From the NCBI GenBank assembly GCA_003446295.1, contig DMBB01000072.1, forward strand, positions 1 to 13,874: a stretch of DNA of 13,874 nucleotides. Reading direction: 5' to 3'. The position numbers were made by a program, and so were the translations under genes. Below the pieces are notes generated by a model, which was not told the DNA's origin, did no database searches, and saw only the letters and a list, made by a program, of their open reading frames with translations. Shown piece after piece: positions 1 to 8,444 of this stretch (position 1 is the first letter of the stretch; every line of letters begins with the position of its first letter). This DNA comes from Erysipelotrichaceae bacterium. GTDB lineage: Bacteria > Bacillota_I > Bacilli_A > Erysipelotrichales > Erysipelotrichaceae.

Positions 1-103
1 TTTTTCTTTTAAAAACAGGCATTTGTGTCATATTTTCTTACTACAGGCCAAAATATTCAATTATTGGTACAAAAACCTTGTTTTTTATTTTAAATAACTG
101 CCT

Positions 104-137
104 TTGACTTGTAAGTGATGTCGGAAAATGCTAAATT
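104..137 (+). promoter_or_regulatory. Possible promoter of the cold-shock gene
   Basis: A TAAATT hexamer at 132-137, preceded by TG at 129-130 (an extended -10 arrangement), lies 17 bases downstream of TTGTAA at 109-114. A better -35 hexamer, TTGACT at 104-109, is too far from this -10 (22 bases). Transcription would start near 144 and give a leader of about 58 bases with a G-rich stretch around 161-174. The rest of 1-103 is very AT-rich and shows no gene. Assigned by eye only. Confidence 0.35.
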
Positions 138-201
138 AATGCTAGTGTCCGTGTTCTAAGAGGGGGCATAGGGATATTTAGAATAGGAGATTCTTAAAAA
201 A

Positions 202-402
202 ATGGCAACAGGAAAAGTTAAGTGGTTCAATGCAGAAAAAGGATATGGATTCATCACATCCGATGACGGAACAGATATCTTTGTTCATTTCACTGCAATT
301 CAGGGCGAAGGCTTCAAAACACTCGATGAGAACCAGAGAGTTACATTCGATGTAACACAGAGTGACCGTGGCCCGCAGGCTTCCAACGTAGTTAAGCTCT
401 AA
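202..402 (+). CDS. Cold-shock protein, CspA/CspB family
   Basis: This 66-residue protein is a complete single cold-shock domain, the usual size for the family. It opens with the classic GKVKWFN strand, then RNP1 (KGYGFI, residues 13-18) and RNP2 (DIFVHF, 25-30), the aromatic single-stranded nucleic-acid-binding face, and ends in the family's typical [11 protein letters not shown]. Such proteins bind single-stranded RNA or DNA in the cytoplasm and melt RNA structure, acting as RNA chaperones in cold or in rapid growth. The start is set by AGGAGA at 185-190, 11 bases before ATG. The gene appears monocistronic, with a leader of about 60 bases and a terminator just downstream. It is more AT-rich than its neighbours and contains no GATC, unlike the rest of the window. 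I give no symbol because csp paralogues cannot be told apart from one copy. Confidence 0.96.
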   Translation: MATGKVKWFNAEKGYGFITSDDGTDIFVHFTAIQGEGFKTLDENQRVTFDVTQSDRGPQASNVVKL

Positions 403-448
403 TTAATAATCGGAATCCTGAACGAACTGCTATTATACAGCAGCCGAA

Positions 449-477
449 AAAAAAGAGACACTGATCGTCTCTTTTTT
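449..477. terminator. Bidirectional intrinsic terminator
   Basis: An 11-base perfect inverted repeat (A6-GAGAC at 449-459, GTCTC-T6 at 467-477) encloses a 7-base loop. It has a T-run on either strand, so it can end both the cold-shock gene (+) and the convergent coiled-coil gene (-), whose stop codon lies only 9 bases away. Confidence 0.9.
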
Positions 478-485
478 GTATGCCT

Positions 486-1868
486 TTATTCGAAGATGAT
501 CGTTTCCAGTGCACGTTGATCGTTCGGATCCGTGTCAACTCCTATGATCATGCCGATCGTATCGGCAGTTCTCTGCATCAGGAACGGCTCTGCCTTGCTC
601 CATTCAACAAAGATCACAGGTGCCCAGAACAGCACAGTCTCCAGTGCTCCCTCCGGTATCACTTCTTCTTCATTCAGCTTGGATATCTTCTTCAGGTTAT
701 CGCGGTATACTTTCGAGCTCACCAGGAATGCCATCAATACCCGGCGTGCTGTGAGCAGACAGTCTGCGCGGACAGCCCTGTCTTTTCCTTCCAGGACTCT
801 CAGTCCGCCCTCAAGGGCGTCCATCTTCCGTTTTGCTTCCTTGATCCTGTCCTGATTTTTCGCGAATTTCCGTTCGCCGTCGTTGTATTCCTGCCTTGCC
901 TTGATCAGGTTGTTTTTGGCTGCGTTGAATGCTGAATCGATCTTGGCTGCTTCTGTCATGTGCGTTCTGACATTTTCTTCGAGGCGTTCGATCTCCAGCT
1001 GCAGTTTCTGGGTTCCCTCCTGGGACTTCTGCTGCTTCTGCCGGATCTCCTCCAGTTCCTTGCGCTTCTGTTCCAGTTCTTCCTTCAGCTGGTTCCTGTC
1101 CTTGCGGAACAGGCCGCCGATAAATGTTGTCTTCTTTTCAAGAACGGCAATTTCCTGTGTCAGTTCTTCTGCGCGCTTTTCAGCTGCTTCCAGCTCCGCC
1201 AGATTGATCGGAAGCTTTTCATTTGCGTCAGTCAGCTGTTCATCAAACACATTCATCTGTTCCTGCGCCTGGCGTTTTGCCTCCTGATGCACCATTGCCT
1301 GACGTTCAGCATCCTTGATCCTTGTTACCTGACGCTTGTTTTCCCTGTTCAGCCATGAATCTTCTTCTCTCAGACTGCGGAGTGCAGCAGAACATCTGCG
1401 GTATTCTGTCTGTTTCTGCGTTAATTCATCCTCTGATTCCAGAACTTTCCGGTAAGACTCACGGAACTGTGCCAATGCGTCTTCGTACAGTTCCAGGGAT
1501 TCATGGATCCGGTATGTATTCAGTGTTCTGGCAGCCATATTCTTTACAGAACTCAGGCTGTCTGCCAGAAGCGGTTCATATCCGCTGGCGGATAATGCTA
1601 CTTCGACTGATGCTTTGTCCATCTCATCTTTGGACGCAAAAGCCGTGATCATACCAAAACCATCCTCTGTGAACCTGCGGAGAGCGCCTGTGCGGCTGTC
1701 AAATGCCTGATCAGGGTCTTCAAATTGAGAGAGGAACGCTGCTTTTTCGATCGTTTCGTCCCTGACCTCGTCAGCCAGGAAGCTGATCAGGTCTTCTTTG
1801 GAACGTTTTCCTTTTATTTCATCAAATGTATATTCGAGGTCTGTCATAATCATATTACATAATACCAC
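486..1868 (-). CDS. Uncharacterised coiled-coil protein, SMC-like architecture without an ATPase
   Basis: I do not recognise a family. The protein has three parts: an acidic, probably globular N-terminal region (about residues 1-120); a long charged Glu/Lys/Arg/Gln-rich helical region (about 123-360) with heptad-like spacing of Leu, Ala and Ile; and a hydrophobic C-terminal region (about 365-460, including VLFWAPVIFVEW). The coil is interrupted at about 246-257 by a Gly/Phe-containing turn (TTFIGGLFRKD). This would let two arms of about 120 and 100 residues fold back as an antiparallel hairpin. No Walker motif, signal peptide or clear membrane span is present, so a cytoplasmic scaffold or nucleic-acid-associated role is possible but unproven. 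The start is uncertain: the longest reading begins at GTG (1868), but ATG at 1853 or 1847 is equally plausible, and none has a good ribosome-binding site. It is divergent from the NdpA-like gene. Confidence 0.8.
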   Translation of the reverse strand: MVLCNMIMTDLEYTFDEIKGKRSKEDLISFLADEVRDETIEKAAFLSQFEDPDQAFDSRTGALRRFTEDGFGMITAFASKDEMDKASVEVALSASGYEPLLADSLSSVKNMAARTLNTYRIHESLELYEDALAQFRESYRKVLESEDELTQKQTEYRRCSAALRSLREEDSWLNRENKRQVTRIKDAERQAMVHQEAKRQAQEQMNVFDEQLTDANEKLPINLAELEAAEKRAEELTQEIAVLEKKTTFIGGLFRKDRNQLKEELEQKRKELEEIRQKQQKSQEGTQKLQLEIERLEENVRTHMTEAAKIDSAFNAAKNNLIKARQEYNDGERKFAKNQDRIKEAKRKMDALEGGLRVLEGKDRAVRADCLLTARRVLMAFLVSSKVYRDNLKKISKLNEEEVIPEGALETVLFWAPVIFVEWSKAEPFLMQRTADTIGMIIGVDTDPNDQRALETIIFE

Positions 1869-1962
1869 AGCAACACTTACAATGCCGATACTTCAAACAT
1901 TGAATTTCCAACTTTCTTTTTAATTTTTCTCACCATACGATTTTATCCAGCCATCCTTTGTG

Positions 1963-1968
1963 TATAAT
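1963..1968 (+). promoter_or_regulatory. -10 box for the NdpA-like/deoC operon
   Basis: A perfect TATAAT lies 25 bases before the ATG at 1994, giving a leader of about 20 bases that carries the ribosome-binding site AGGAGGG (1980-1986). The matching -35 position (about 1940-1945) is a poor match, so an activator or an upstream AT-rich element may help. The whole 1869-1993 gap is AT-rich. I found no convincing opposite-strand promoter for the coiled-coil gene in it. Confidence 0.5.
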
Positions 1969-1993
1969 GGCAAGTATTCAGGAGGGAACGATC

Positions 1994-3016
1994 ATGAGAG
2001 AAAACGAGATCCCCGAAATAACGATAAACCATGCCATTCTGCATATTCTGGACTTTACAACACGGCTGAATGTACTGTCACAGCAGGAACTCTGCCTGAA
2101 TGAAGACCAGATATACGGATATGTCTTTCAGCATATATTCCGTACGATCAATGATACACGCCTGTCGGACGGAGTATTTGAGGCAGACAGCGACATGCTG
2201 CATGCGGTCCGTGATTACCGGGCAGGCAGGACCGGATTTATCGATCTGTCTGACGGGATCGCTCAGCGGTTTATTGATATATTTACGGAGCATCCCGATC
2301 TGCAGGCTTTTGACCTGCTGATCGCCGATTATTCCATTGATCTGCGGCCCTGCTGCGCCATTCTTGTGCTGGAGAACACGCAGGCCTGGTCTCACCAGGT
2401 AGACAGCAGCACAGGCGTCCTGATCAATGAGCTTGTGACGCATCATGCGGTCCTGCCTTCACCTACCAGAAAGATCAAAACATACGCTCTGATCGATCTT
2501 TCCTCCGAAAAAGTGCAGTTTACGGATGAAATGAAGACGCAGGTCGATCAGAAACCGAAGATCCTGAAACAAGTGCTCGGATGCACGGAAGAAAAATCAT
2601 CCGAGGAGGTGATCAGGATCCTGAAAAACATCGCTGTAGAAGTTGCAGAGGAACATGAAGAGGATCCTGCCGCAGTCCTTTCAGTCGTCAAAACACAGCT
2701 GAAAAAGAATGCGGAAGAAACAGAATCATTCTCTCCGAAAGACATCGCGGAAGATTTTTACCGGGATGCGCCTGTCCTGCAGCAGGCATTCCGTCAGAAG
2801 CTTGAGGAAACTCCGCTTCCGGCAACTGTCAGCCTGCCTGTAAAGACCGCCGTCAGAGTAGCCGGAAAACAGAAGATCAAAACCGATACAGGCATAGAAA
2901 TATCTGTTCCTGCGGAATTGTTCTCGGATCCGGACTGCATTGAATTCACCAAAGAAGTCAACGGCACAACAACGATCACCATCAAAGGGATCCACAAGAT
3001 CAGCTCACGTTCATGA
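1994..3016 (+). CDS. Nucleoid-associated protein, NdpA/YejK-like (37-kDa family)
   Basis: This 340-residue protein resembles the 37-kDa nucleoid-associated family (Escherichia coli YejK is about 335 residues). Recognition rests on the N-terminal ITINHAILHILDF strand-helix, the hallmark opening of Gram-positive members; the following region with RFIDIF and DLLIADYSID; and overall length. Known members bind DNA, but their physiological role is poorly defined. The start is the ATG at 1994, 7 bases after AGGAGGG. An in-frame TTG at 1958 is rejected because it overlaps the -10 box. The C-terminal half is acidic up to about residue 260, then ends in a beta-rich segment with a TTTITIKGI strand. It is the first gene of an operon: the next gene, deoC, begins 15 bases after its stop. 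I recognised the family from memory of its N-terminus, not by search. Confidence 0.75.
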   Translation: MRENEIPEITINHAILHILDFTTRLNVLSQQELCLNEDQIYGYVFQHIFRTINDTRLSDGVFEADSDMLHAVRDYRAGRTGFIDLSDGIAQRFIDIFTEHPDLQAFDLLIADYSIDLRPCCAILVLENTQAWSHQVDSSTGVLINELVTHHAVLPSPTRKIKTYALIDLSSEKVQFTDEMKTQVDQKPKILKQVLGCTEEKSSEEVIRILKNIAVEVAEEHEEDPAAVLSVVKTQLKKNAEETESFSPKDIAEDFYRDAPVLQQAFRQKLEETPLPATVSLPVKTAVRVAGKQKIKTDTGIEISVPAELFSDPDCIEFTKEVNGTTTITIKGIHKISSRS

Positions 3017-3031
3017 ACAGGAGGGACTGCT

Positions 3032-3697
3032 ATGATCACCAAGGATAAGCTGGCCGGAATGATCGACCACACTAACCTGCATGCATACGCTGACCATGCA
3101 GACATGAAGAGACTGTGCGAGGAAGCTCTGCGGCATCATTTTGCAATGGTGGCAGTCAACTCGTATCAGACAGCGTATTGTCACGAGCTGCTCAAGGATA
3201 CCGGGATCCATGTCGGCGCAGCCATCGGCTTTCCGCTCGGTCAGCAGACTGCGGACGTCAAACTGTATGAAGCAGCCGATGCGATCAGCCACGGGGCTGA
3301 TGAGATCGACTATGTGATCAATATCACTGAAGTAAAAGAAGGCAATTATGCGTATGTTGAAGATGAAATGAGACGTATGGTGGACCTCTGCAGGCAGAAT
3401 AAGGTCATCTGCAAGGTCATTTTTGAGACATGTTATCTGTCCAGAAATGAAATTATCCGGCTCTGTCAGATTGCAAAAGAGATCAGACCTGACTATATCA
3501 AAACAAGCACGGGATTCGGAACAGCCGGAGCCACGGTCGAAAATGTCAGGCTCATGAAAGAAACTGTCGGCAGTGAAGTGAAGGTCAAGGCTGCCGGCGG
3601 GATCAGGACTCTGAAGCAGGCGCTTGAAATGATCAATGCCGGCGCTGAGAGGATCGGTACGAGCCGCGGAACAGACATCATGCGTGAATGTATATAA
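3032..3697 (+). CDS. deoC: Deoxyribose-phosphate aldolase
   Basis: DeoC cleaves 2-deoxy-D-ribose 5-phosphate into glyceraldehyde 3-phosphate and acetaldehyde, the last step in catabolism of deoxyribose from deoxynucleosides. The 221-residue length is typical. The Schiff-base lysine is K157 in YIKTSTGF. The helper residues are D93 in EIDYVIN and K186 in KVKAAGGIRT, matching Asp102, Lys167 and Lys201 of the E. coli enzyme. IDHTNL near the N-terminus and the phosphate-binding GTSRG near the C-terminus are also present. The start has a strong AGGAGGG (3019-3025) seven bases upstream. The usual partners (deoA/pdp, deoB, cdd, nupC) are absent; it is instead co-transcribed with a nucleoid-associated protein, which is unusual. 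The transcript probably ends at the stem-loop at 3717-3764. Confidence 0.96.
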   Translation: MITKDKLAGMIDHTNLHAYADHADMKRLCEEALRHHFAMVAVNSYQTAYCHELLKDTGIHVGAAIGFPLGQQTADVKLYEAADAISHGADEIDYVINITEVKEGNYAYVEDEMRRMVDLCRQNKVICKVIFETCYLSRNEIIRLCQIAKEIRPDYIKTSTGFGTAGATVENVRLMKETVGSEVKVKAAGGIRTLKQALEMINAGAERIGTSRGTDIMRECI

Positions 3698-3715
3698 AAA
3701 CCATTGATCCAATGC

Positions 3716-3766
3716 AAAAGGCTGCGGTATACGATGCACAAGACACGTATAAACTGCAGCCTTTCA
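3716..3766. terminator. Stem-loop between convergent deoC and GH1 genes, probable bidirectional terminator
   Basis: AAAGGCTGC (3717-3725) pairs with GCAGCCTTT (3756-3764), and an inner GTATACG/CGTATA pairing lengthens the stem. On the minus strand the stem is followed by TTTTGCATT, a reasonable U-tract for the GH1 gene. On the plus strand the tail is weaker (TTTCATCAT, then CTTTTTC about 10 bases on). Confidence 0.7.
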
Positions 3767-3828
3767 TCATGTGCTTTTTCGATATGATCCCGGAATAACC
3801 GTACATTCAGGCGCAATCAGTATCCTGA

Positions 3829-5298
<1,470 letters not shown>

Positions 5299-5358
5299 TT
5301 ATCATGCTTTTTTATATCTCACTGCATACTGTCATGATAATCCAAAGAAAGAAACAGA

Positions 5359-5390
5359 GATAAGCTGCCAAGGATCCAGCTTATCCCTTT
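5359..5390 (-). terminator. Intrinsic terminator after the ceramidase-like gene
   Basis: A nine-base perfect inverted repeat (GATAAGCTG at 5359-5367, CAGCTTATC at 5377-5385) has a nine-base loop. On the minus strand it is followed by TCTGTTTCTTTC, a moderate U-rich tail. It lies 46 bases past the stop codon of the ceramidase-like gene. The remaining gap to the GH1 start (5260-5358) is AT-rich and may hold a GH1 promoter (TAAAAT near 5300), but I cannot define one. Confidence 0.7.
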
Positions 5391-5430
5391 ATCAAACATC
5401 ATACTGTCTGTATGCCTGCCGCTTTCTTTA

Positions 5431-6639
5431 TCAGAAATCTGCATCCTCCTGCAGGCTCCATTTTCCGAGCAGTTCCCACATATCACGCTTCATCTGCGGA
5501 CCGAACTCAGAGAATGTATGCATCGTAATATGATTCAGATACATGCCTGTCACATAGTGGTCAAATCCGTTTGAGATCGTAGCCAGCGTTGTTGTCTGTT
5601 TGTTGACGGCTCCGTAAAATTCACTGTAAAGTTCATGCGGTTCAAAGATGATCGAATAGTTTTCATTCAGGATCAGCTGTGAGAACATCGATTCATCTGT
5701 GATCTCCATCGGCTCCAGCTGTCTTTCATGGAAGCGGCGCGGATTGAGATAACACTGTTCCAGTGTTTCTTTTTCCTGCTTCGTCAGCCGCTCTGCCGGA
5801 GGCAGATAGGCTGTGCCCATCGTGACCGGATTTCCTTTTTCCACCTTGATCATCTGTTCCCTGTAGCGGAATGCATTGACAGGTTCTCTGTTCTCCTGGT
5901 GAGACAGCTGACGTTCAAATTCGGCAGTCAGGATGTCACCCAGGCGGGCGATCTCTTCGTACTCTTTATTCTTTCTGACGAAATGCGGTGAAATATCCCC
6001 TGCCGGTCCCAGCAGGAACGTAAAGAATTCATCCGGGTGTGCTTCACTCAGTTTTTTAATGCAGTATCCGGGATACTCGCTTGTAAAATCAGATTCCCAT
6101 AATGCCAGGATCGTCGGATGGCAGTTATGGATCAGGAATGTGATCCTGCGTTCCCCGTCCCCGTACAATGACAGTGTCTCGGCATACAGATGAACTGCTT
6201 TGTGCTTCAGATCCGCTTCCCTGCTGTCACCGATCTTGTTGAAATAGCGGTACTGGTAGCTGTAGGTCACTTCCTGATATTCCGTCATCTCGATCGTTCC
6301 GACATTTGCTTTGATCTTATCAATGACAAAATCGATCCAGGCATAATCTGTTGTCATGCATGGACAGTTATGACTGTGTGTAGCAGATACGACGATATCA
6401 ATCTCTCTGCCCACAGTTTCTTCGATCGCCTGCTTGATCCTGTTTCTGACATCCAGCCAGATCTCAACCGAATCGATCGATACATGGTACCAGGGTCTGT
6501 GTCCTTCTGCTTCAAGAACGATCATTCTGATATGCAGGTCATCCCAGCATGCCTGGTGTTTTTCACCACGGTGAAACAGCATCCTGTTGACCGGAAATTC
6601 CGGGTTGATCACCACGGATTTTGATCCCATTTTCATCAT
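5431..6639 (-). CDS. Neutral/alkaline ceramidase-like hydrolase, short intracellular form
   Basis: This 402-residue protein resembles the catalytic N-terminal domain of neutral ceramidases, zinc amidases that remove the fatty acid from ceramide. Visible signatures are SATHSHNCP (residues 85-93, H88 and H90; the family has SATHTHSGP), NCHPTILAL (172-180, H174), SEYPGY (187-192) and GPAGDISPH (211-219), where S217 matches the catalytic serine of the GD-x-SPN motif. E337 and Y362 may supply the remaining zinc ligands. Secreted members exceed 600 residues and carry a signal peptide and a C-terminal Ig-like domain; both are absent here, so the protein is cytoplasmic. True ceramide is therefore an unlikely substrate; a small N-acyl sugar or other amide is a guess. 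The start at 6639 follows GAGG by 7 bases. It lies 15 bases after the deacetylase gene, in the same operon. Confidence 0.72.
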   Translation of the reverse strand: MMKMGSKSVVINPEFPVNRMLFHRGEKHQACWDDLHIRMIVLEAEGHRPWYHVSIDSVEIWLDVRNRIKQAIEETVGREIDIVVSATHSHNCPCMTTDYAWIDFVIDKIKANVGTIEMTEYQEVTYSYQYRYFNKIGDSREADLKHKAVHLYAETLSLYGDGERRITFLIHNCHPTILALWESDFTSEYPGYCIKKLSEAHPDEFFTFLLGPAGDISPHFVRKNKEYEEIARLGDILTAEFERQLSHQENREPVNAFRYREQMIKVEKGNPVTMGTAYLPPAERLTKQEKETLEQCYLNPRRFHERQLEPMEITDESMFSQLILNENYSIIFEPHELYSEFYGAVNKQTTTLATISNGFDHYVTGMYLNHITMHTFSEFGPQMKRDMWELLGKWSLQEDADF

Positions 6640-6654
6640 GTTATTACCTCTTTC

Positions 6655-7467
6655 TTATATCAGGTCGTAATATGTGATCAGTTCGATCTGGTTTTCATCA
6701 ATCCAGTTTCTGACCTCTTCCGACATCATGGCTTCAGCATCTCTCATGCGCTCCAGGGACAGCGTTGTCCATTTCATCAGTTCACCGTCCACATACCCGG
6801 GATGTCCGCCAATCGCCGCATATTCACCTTCTGCCAGCCAGTCAGCACACTGCATGATCAGTGCAGTTGTGTTTTTATTGATCTGTTCTGAAGGATCGAA
6901 TACCTTTTGTCCGGATGCTTTGGTCGTCTTTCTGACAGCTGCCGGGCAGTCACGTATTTCACGGAATCCCATTGCCTCCCTGATGTCATGGGAAAACGGT
7001 ACATGTTCATCTTCAGCGATCCTCCGGATACTTTCCATATATGTCTCAGGGTGAATGGAATGCGGATGAAGGTAACCGGGTTTTCTGCCGGTCATCTCAA
7101 CAAACCGGTCATATTGTGCCCGCAGTTCTGTATACACTTCTTCCAGAGGAAACATTTCTTCTCTGCCTTCCGGTGTACGGAACAGTTCATTCCTGATCCT
7201 TGTACCGCTTTTGATAAACAGTCCGTTCTCATCTATCAGATGAGGGATCTTTGCGGGATCAGCACAGCTGGGTCCGGCAACAATATTGAAATCAATGCCG
7301 AAACAGGCAAACGAACGATCTTTCATAAAACTGACCGCGAACGGTGCGCTCGGCATATTCGCAAACAGTCCGGTATTTCGCAGAACACCCCGGTCGATCG
7401 AATCCACGATTCCGAGTGTTACGCCTCTTGTAAAGCCAAAATCATCTCCTTGTGTCAATAATTTCAT
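6655..7467 (-). CDS. ChbG/YdjC-family carbohydrate deacetylase-like protein
   Basis: At 270 residues it matches the YdjC/ChbG/HpnK family, metal-dependent enzymes that remove acetyl groups from N-acetyl sugars (ChbG acts on chitobiose 6-phosphate). The N-terminal QGDDFGFTRGVTLGI (6-20) supplies the metal-binding Asp pair D8/D9; the family pattern continues with G...NTGLFANMP (27-39) and a late IGGHPGY (219-225). Two expected metal-site motifs are altered: the usual GxHLNL reads GIDFNI (57-62), and the usual DSHHHVH reads HPHSIH (134-139, H136 kept). Either this is a divergent subfamily with a different metal site or its activity has changed. The start is supported by AGAGGTG upstream. It is first in an operon with the ceramidase-like gene, suggesting joint processing of an N-acylated sugar. 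The family call is good; the substrate is unknown. Confidence 0.78.
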   Translation of the reverse strand: MKLLTQGDDFGFTRGVTLGIVDSIDRGVLRNTGLFANMPSAPFAVSFMKDRSFACFGIDFNIVAGPSCADPAKIPHLIDENGLFIKSGTRIRNELFRTPEGREEMFPLEEVYTELRAQYDRFVEMTGRKPGYLHPHSIHPETYMESIRRIAEDEHVPFSHDIREAMGFREIRDCPAAVRKTTKASGQKVFDPSEQINKNTTALIMQCADWLAEGEYAAIGGHPGYVDGELMKWTTLSLERMRDAEAMMSEEVRNWIDENQIELITYYDLI

Positions 7468-7493
7468 AAAGCACCTCTGCTATTCCTGAACTC

Positions 7494-7499
7494 ATTATA
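7494..7499 (-). promoter_or_regulatory. -10 box for the deacetylase/ceramidase-like operon
   Basis: A perfect TATAAT on the minus strand lies 26 bases before the deacetylase start and is followed by the AGAGGTG ribosome-binding site. The expected -35 position (about 7516-7523) is A/T-rich and does not match TTGACA, so a regulator-dependent promoter is possible. I see no clear operator palindrome or catabolite-response element in this 179-base divergent gap. Confidence 0.45.
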
Positions 7500-7610
7500 G
7501 AATGCGCCGTACATCATTATTTGTCATAAATTGAGTTCTTGTTATACCAGTCTGTAACGAGATATTCTTTTTTCATAAACCCACTAGTCAATTCCTGCAC
7601 AAATATGCGC

Positions 7611-7616
7611 TATAAT
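7611..7616 (+). promoter_or_regulatory. -10 box for the orphan ATPase gene
   Basis: A perfect TATAAT lies 30 bases before the ATPase start, with AGAGGGAG (7634-7641 region) as its ribosome-binding site. The -35 region (7588-7593, TCAATT) is poor. Together with the downstream terminator this marks the ATPase as its own transcription unit. Confidence 0.45.
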
Positions 7617-7646
7617 AGTCATGATAGATAAAAAGAGGGAGTTATT

Positions 7647-8327
7647 ATGAGTGATGTTCTTATCGGTAAAAACACAATTACCAATCAGGAAGTATTTTTA
7701 ACATTTCCTACAGTAGCTGTCATTACCGGCAAAAAAGGGGCCGGCAAAACATTCCTGCTCTACAAGGTTATTGAGAGAAAAACAGATGGTCGTATTATCC
7801 TCTTCACCAACAAGCCTGATCATTACCAGGGCCTGGGCGGAAAAAATCTCAGAGTTCTGGAAGGTGAACTGGAATTCGATATTGATTCACATCTGACGAT
7901 CGTTGATGTCAGTTATCTTTACCATGATGATCCGACAGTCGTTCTGGATGATGCGATCAGAAACTTCAACAAGAGGACAACAGCGAATGATCTGATCATC
8001 CTCGATGAAGCTTTCCCGACATTTGCGCAGGATGAATACAAAAAGGAACTTTACAGATCCATTGAAGACGGCTGGAAGGCTGGTGTTTCCGTCATCGTTT
8101 CAACAAATAATACGGAGAATCTGATCAACACTGTTCCCGATCTGCTTTCTATGTGCGAATACAGCATCTGCATGCTCCAGGATAAAGACCTGGCGGTTAA
8201 GTTCTGTGAGCTCTCTGCCTCCGACAGAGGCAGATACGAACTTCTGCAGTACTATGATGCAATGGAATTCGGTTCCGCCATTATCAGCAGACAGGACGGC
8301 TCAGTTGATTTCACAAAGGTCGGCTGA
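7647..8327 (+). CDS. Small orphan P-loop ATPase, possibly HerA/FtsK/VirB4-like
   Basis: This 226-residue protein is essentially a bare ATPase core. Walker A is GKKGAGKT (residues 28-35). Walker B is LIILDEA (116-122), with Asp plus catalytic Glu. A sensor-like strand VSVIVSTNN follows at 147-155, where relatives often have an ATQ-type motif. The end, from LSASDRGRYELL to FGSAIISRQDGS, recalls the C-terminal part of VirB4-type conjugation ATPases. It has none of the membrane, DNA-binding or N-terminal domains of those proteins, and no transfer, relaxase or phage genes are nearby. Role unknown: a degraded or domesticated element motor, or a stand-alone NTPase. Base composition and GATC content resemble neighbouring genes, so recent transfer is not evident. 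The start is set by a GAGGG site 8 bases before ATG. It forms its own transcription unit. The superfamily assignment is tentative; ATPase function is well supported by motifs. Confidence 0.85.
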   Translation: MSDVLIGKNTITNQEVFLTFPTVAVITGKKGAGKTFLLYKVIERKTDGRIILFTNKPDHYQGLGGKNLRVLEGELEFDIDSHLTIVDVSYLYHDDPTVVLDDAIRNFNKRTTANDLIILDEAFPTFAQDEYKKELYRSIEDGWKAGVSVIVSTNNTENLINTVPDLLSMCEYSICMLQDKDLAVKFCELSASDRGRYELLQYYDAMEFGSAIISRQDGSVDFTKVG

Positions 8328-8352
8328 TCATAACAAACAAATAATCAAAAAT

Positions 8353-8382
8353 AACGCAGATCCGAACAGGTCTGCGTTTTAT
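8353..8382 (+). terminator. Intrinsic terminator of the ATPase gene
   Basis: AACGCAGA (8353-8360) pairs with TCTGCGTT (8371-8378), with extra CC/GG pairing near the loop, followed by TTTTATC. It begins 26 bases after the ATPase stop codon. Confidence 0.85.
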
Positions 8383-8393
8383 CATGGCCTCTG

Positions 8394-8431
8394 TAAAATA
8401 AAGGCCGGAACCGGAATCGGTTTCAGCCTTA
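8394..8431 (-). terminator. Intrinsic terminator of prs and the housekeeping block
   Basis: On the minus strand AAGGC (8430-8426) and GCCTT (8405-8401) close a stem reinforced by inner AACCG/CGGTT pairing, followed by TATTTTAC. It starts 14 bases after the prs stop codon and faces the ATPase terminator, so two back-to-back hairpins insulate the convergent genes. Confidence 0.8.
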
Positions 8432-8444
8432 TCGTTCACCATTA

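Noticed and set aside
1..103. Possible small gene or RNA in the AT-rich start of the window
   Set aside because: No start codon with a ribosome-binding site, no paired stem of note and no conserved motif; treated as upstream sequence of the cold-shock gene.
1958..1993. In-frame upstream TTG start for the NdpA-like gene
   Set aside because: It overlaps the TATAAT box and has no ribosome-binding site, while ATG at 1994 has AGGAGGG 7 bases upstream and begins right before the conserved domain.
3011..3739. Long open frame on the minus strand opposite deoC
   Set aside because: deoC is certain from its catalytic lysines; the antisense product has no recognisable motif and no ribosome-binding site of note.
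7468..7646. Operator or riboswitch in the divergent gap between the deacetylase operon and the ATPase gene
   Set aside because: Two -10 boxes are visible, but no palindrome, direct-repeat pair or known riboswitch core could be made out by eye.
7647..8327. Interpretation of the ATPase gene as part of an integrated conjugative or phage element
   Set aside because: No integrase, relaxase, portal, coupling protein or attachment-site repeats occur nearby, and its composition matches its neighbours.
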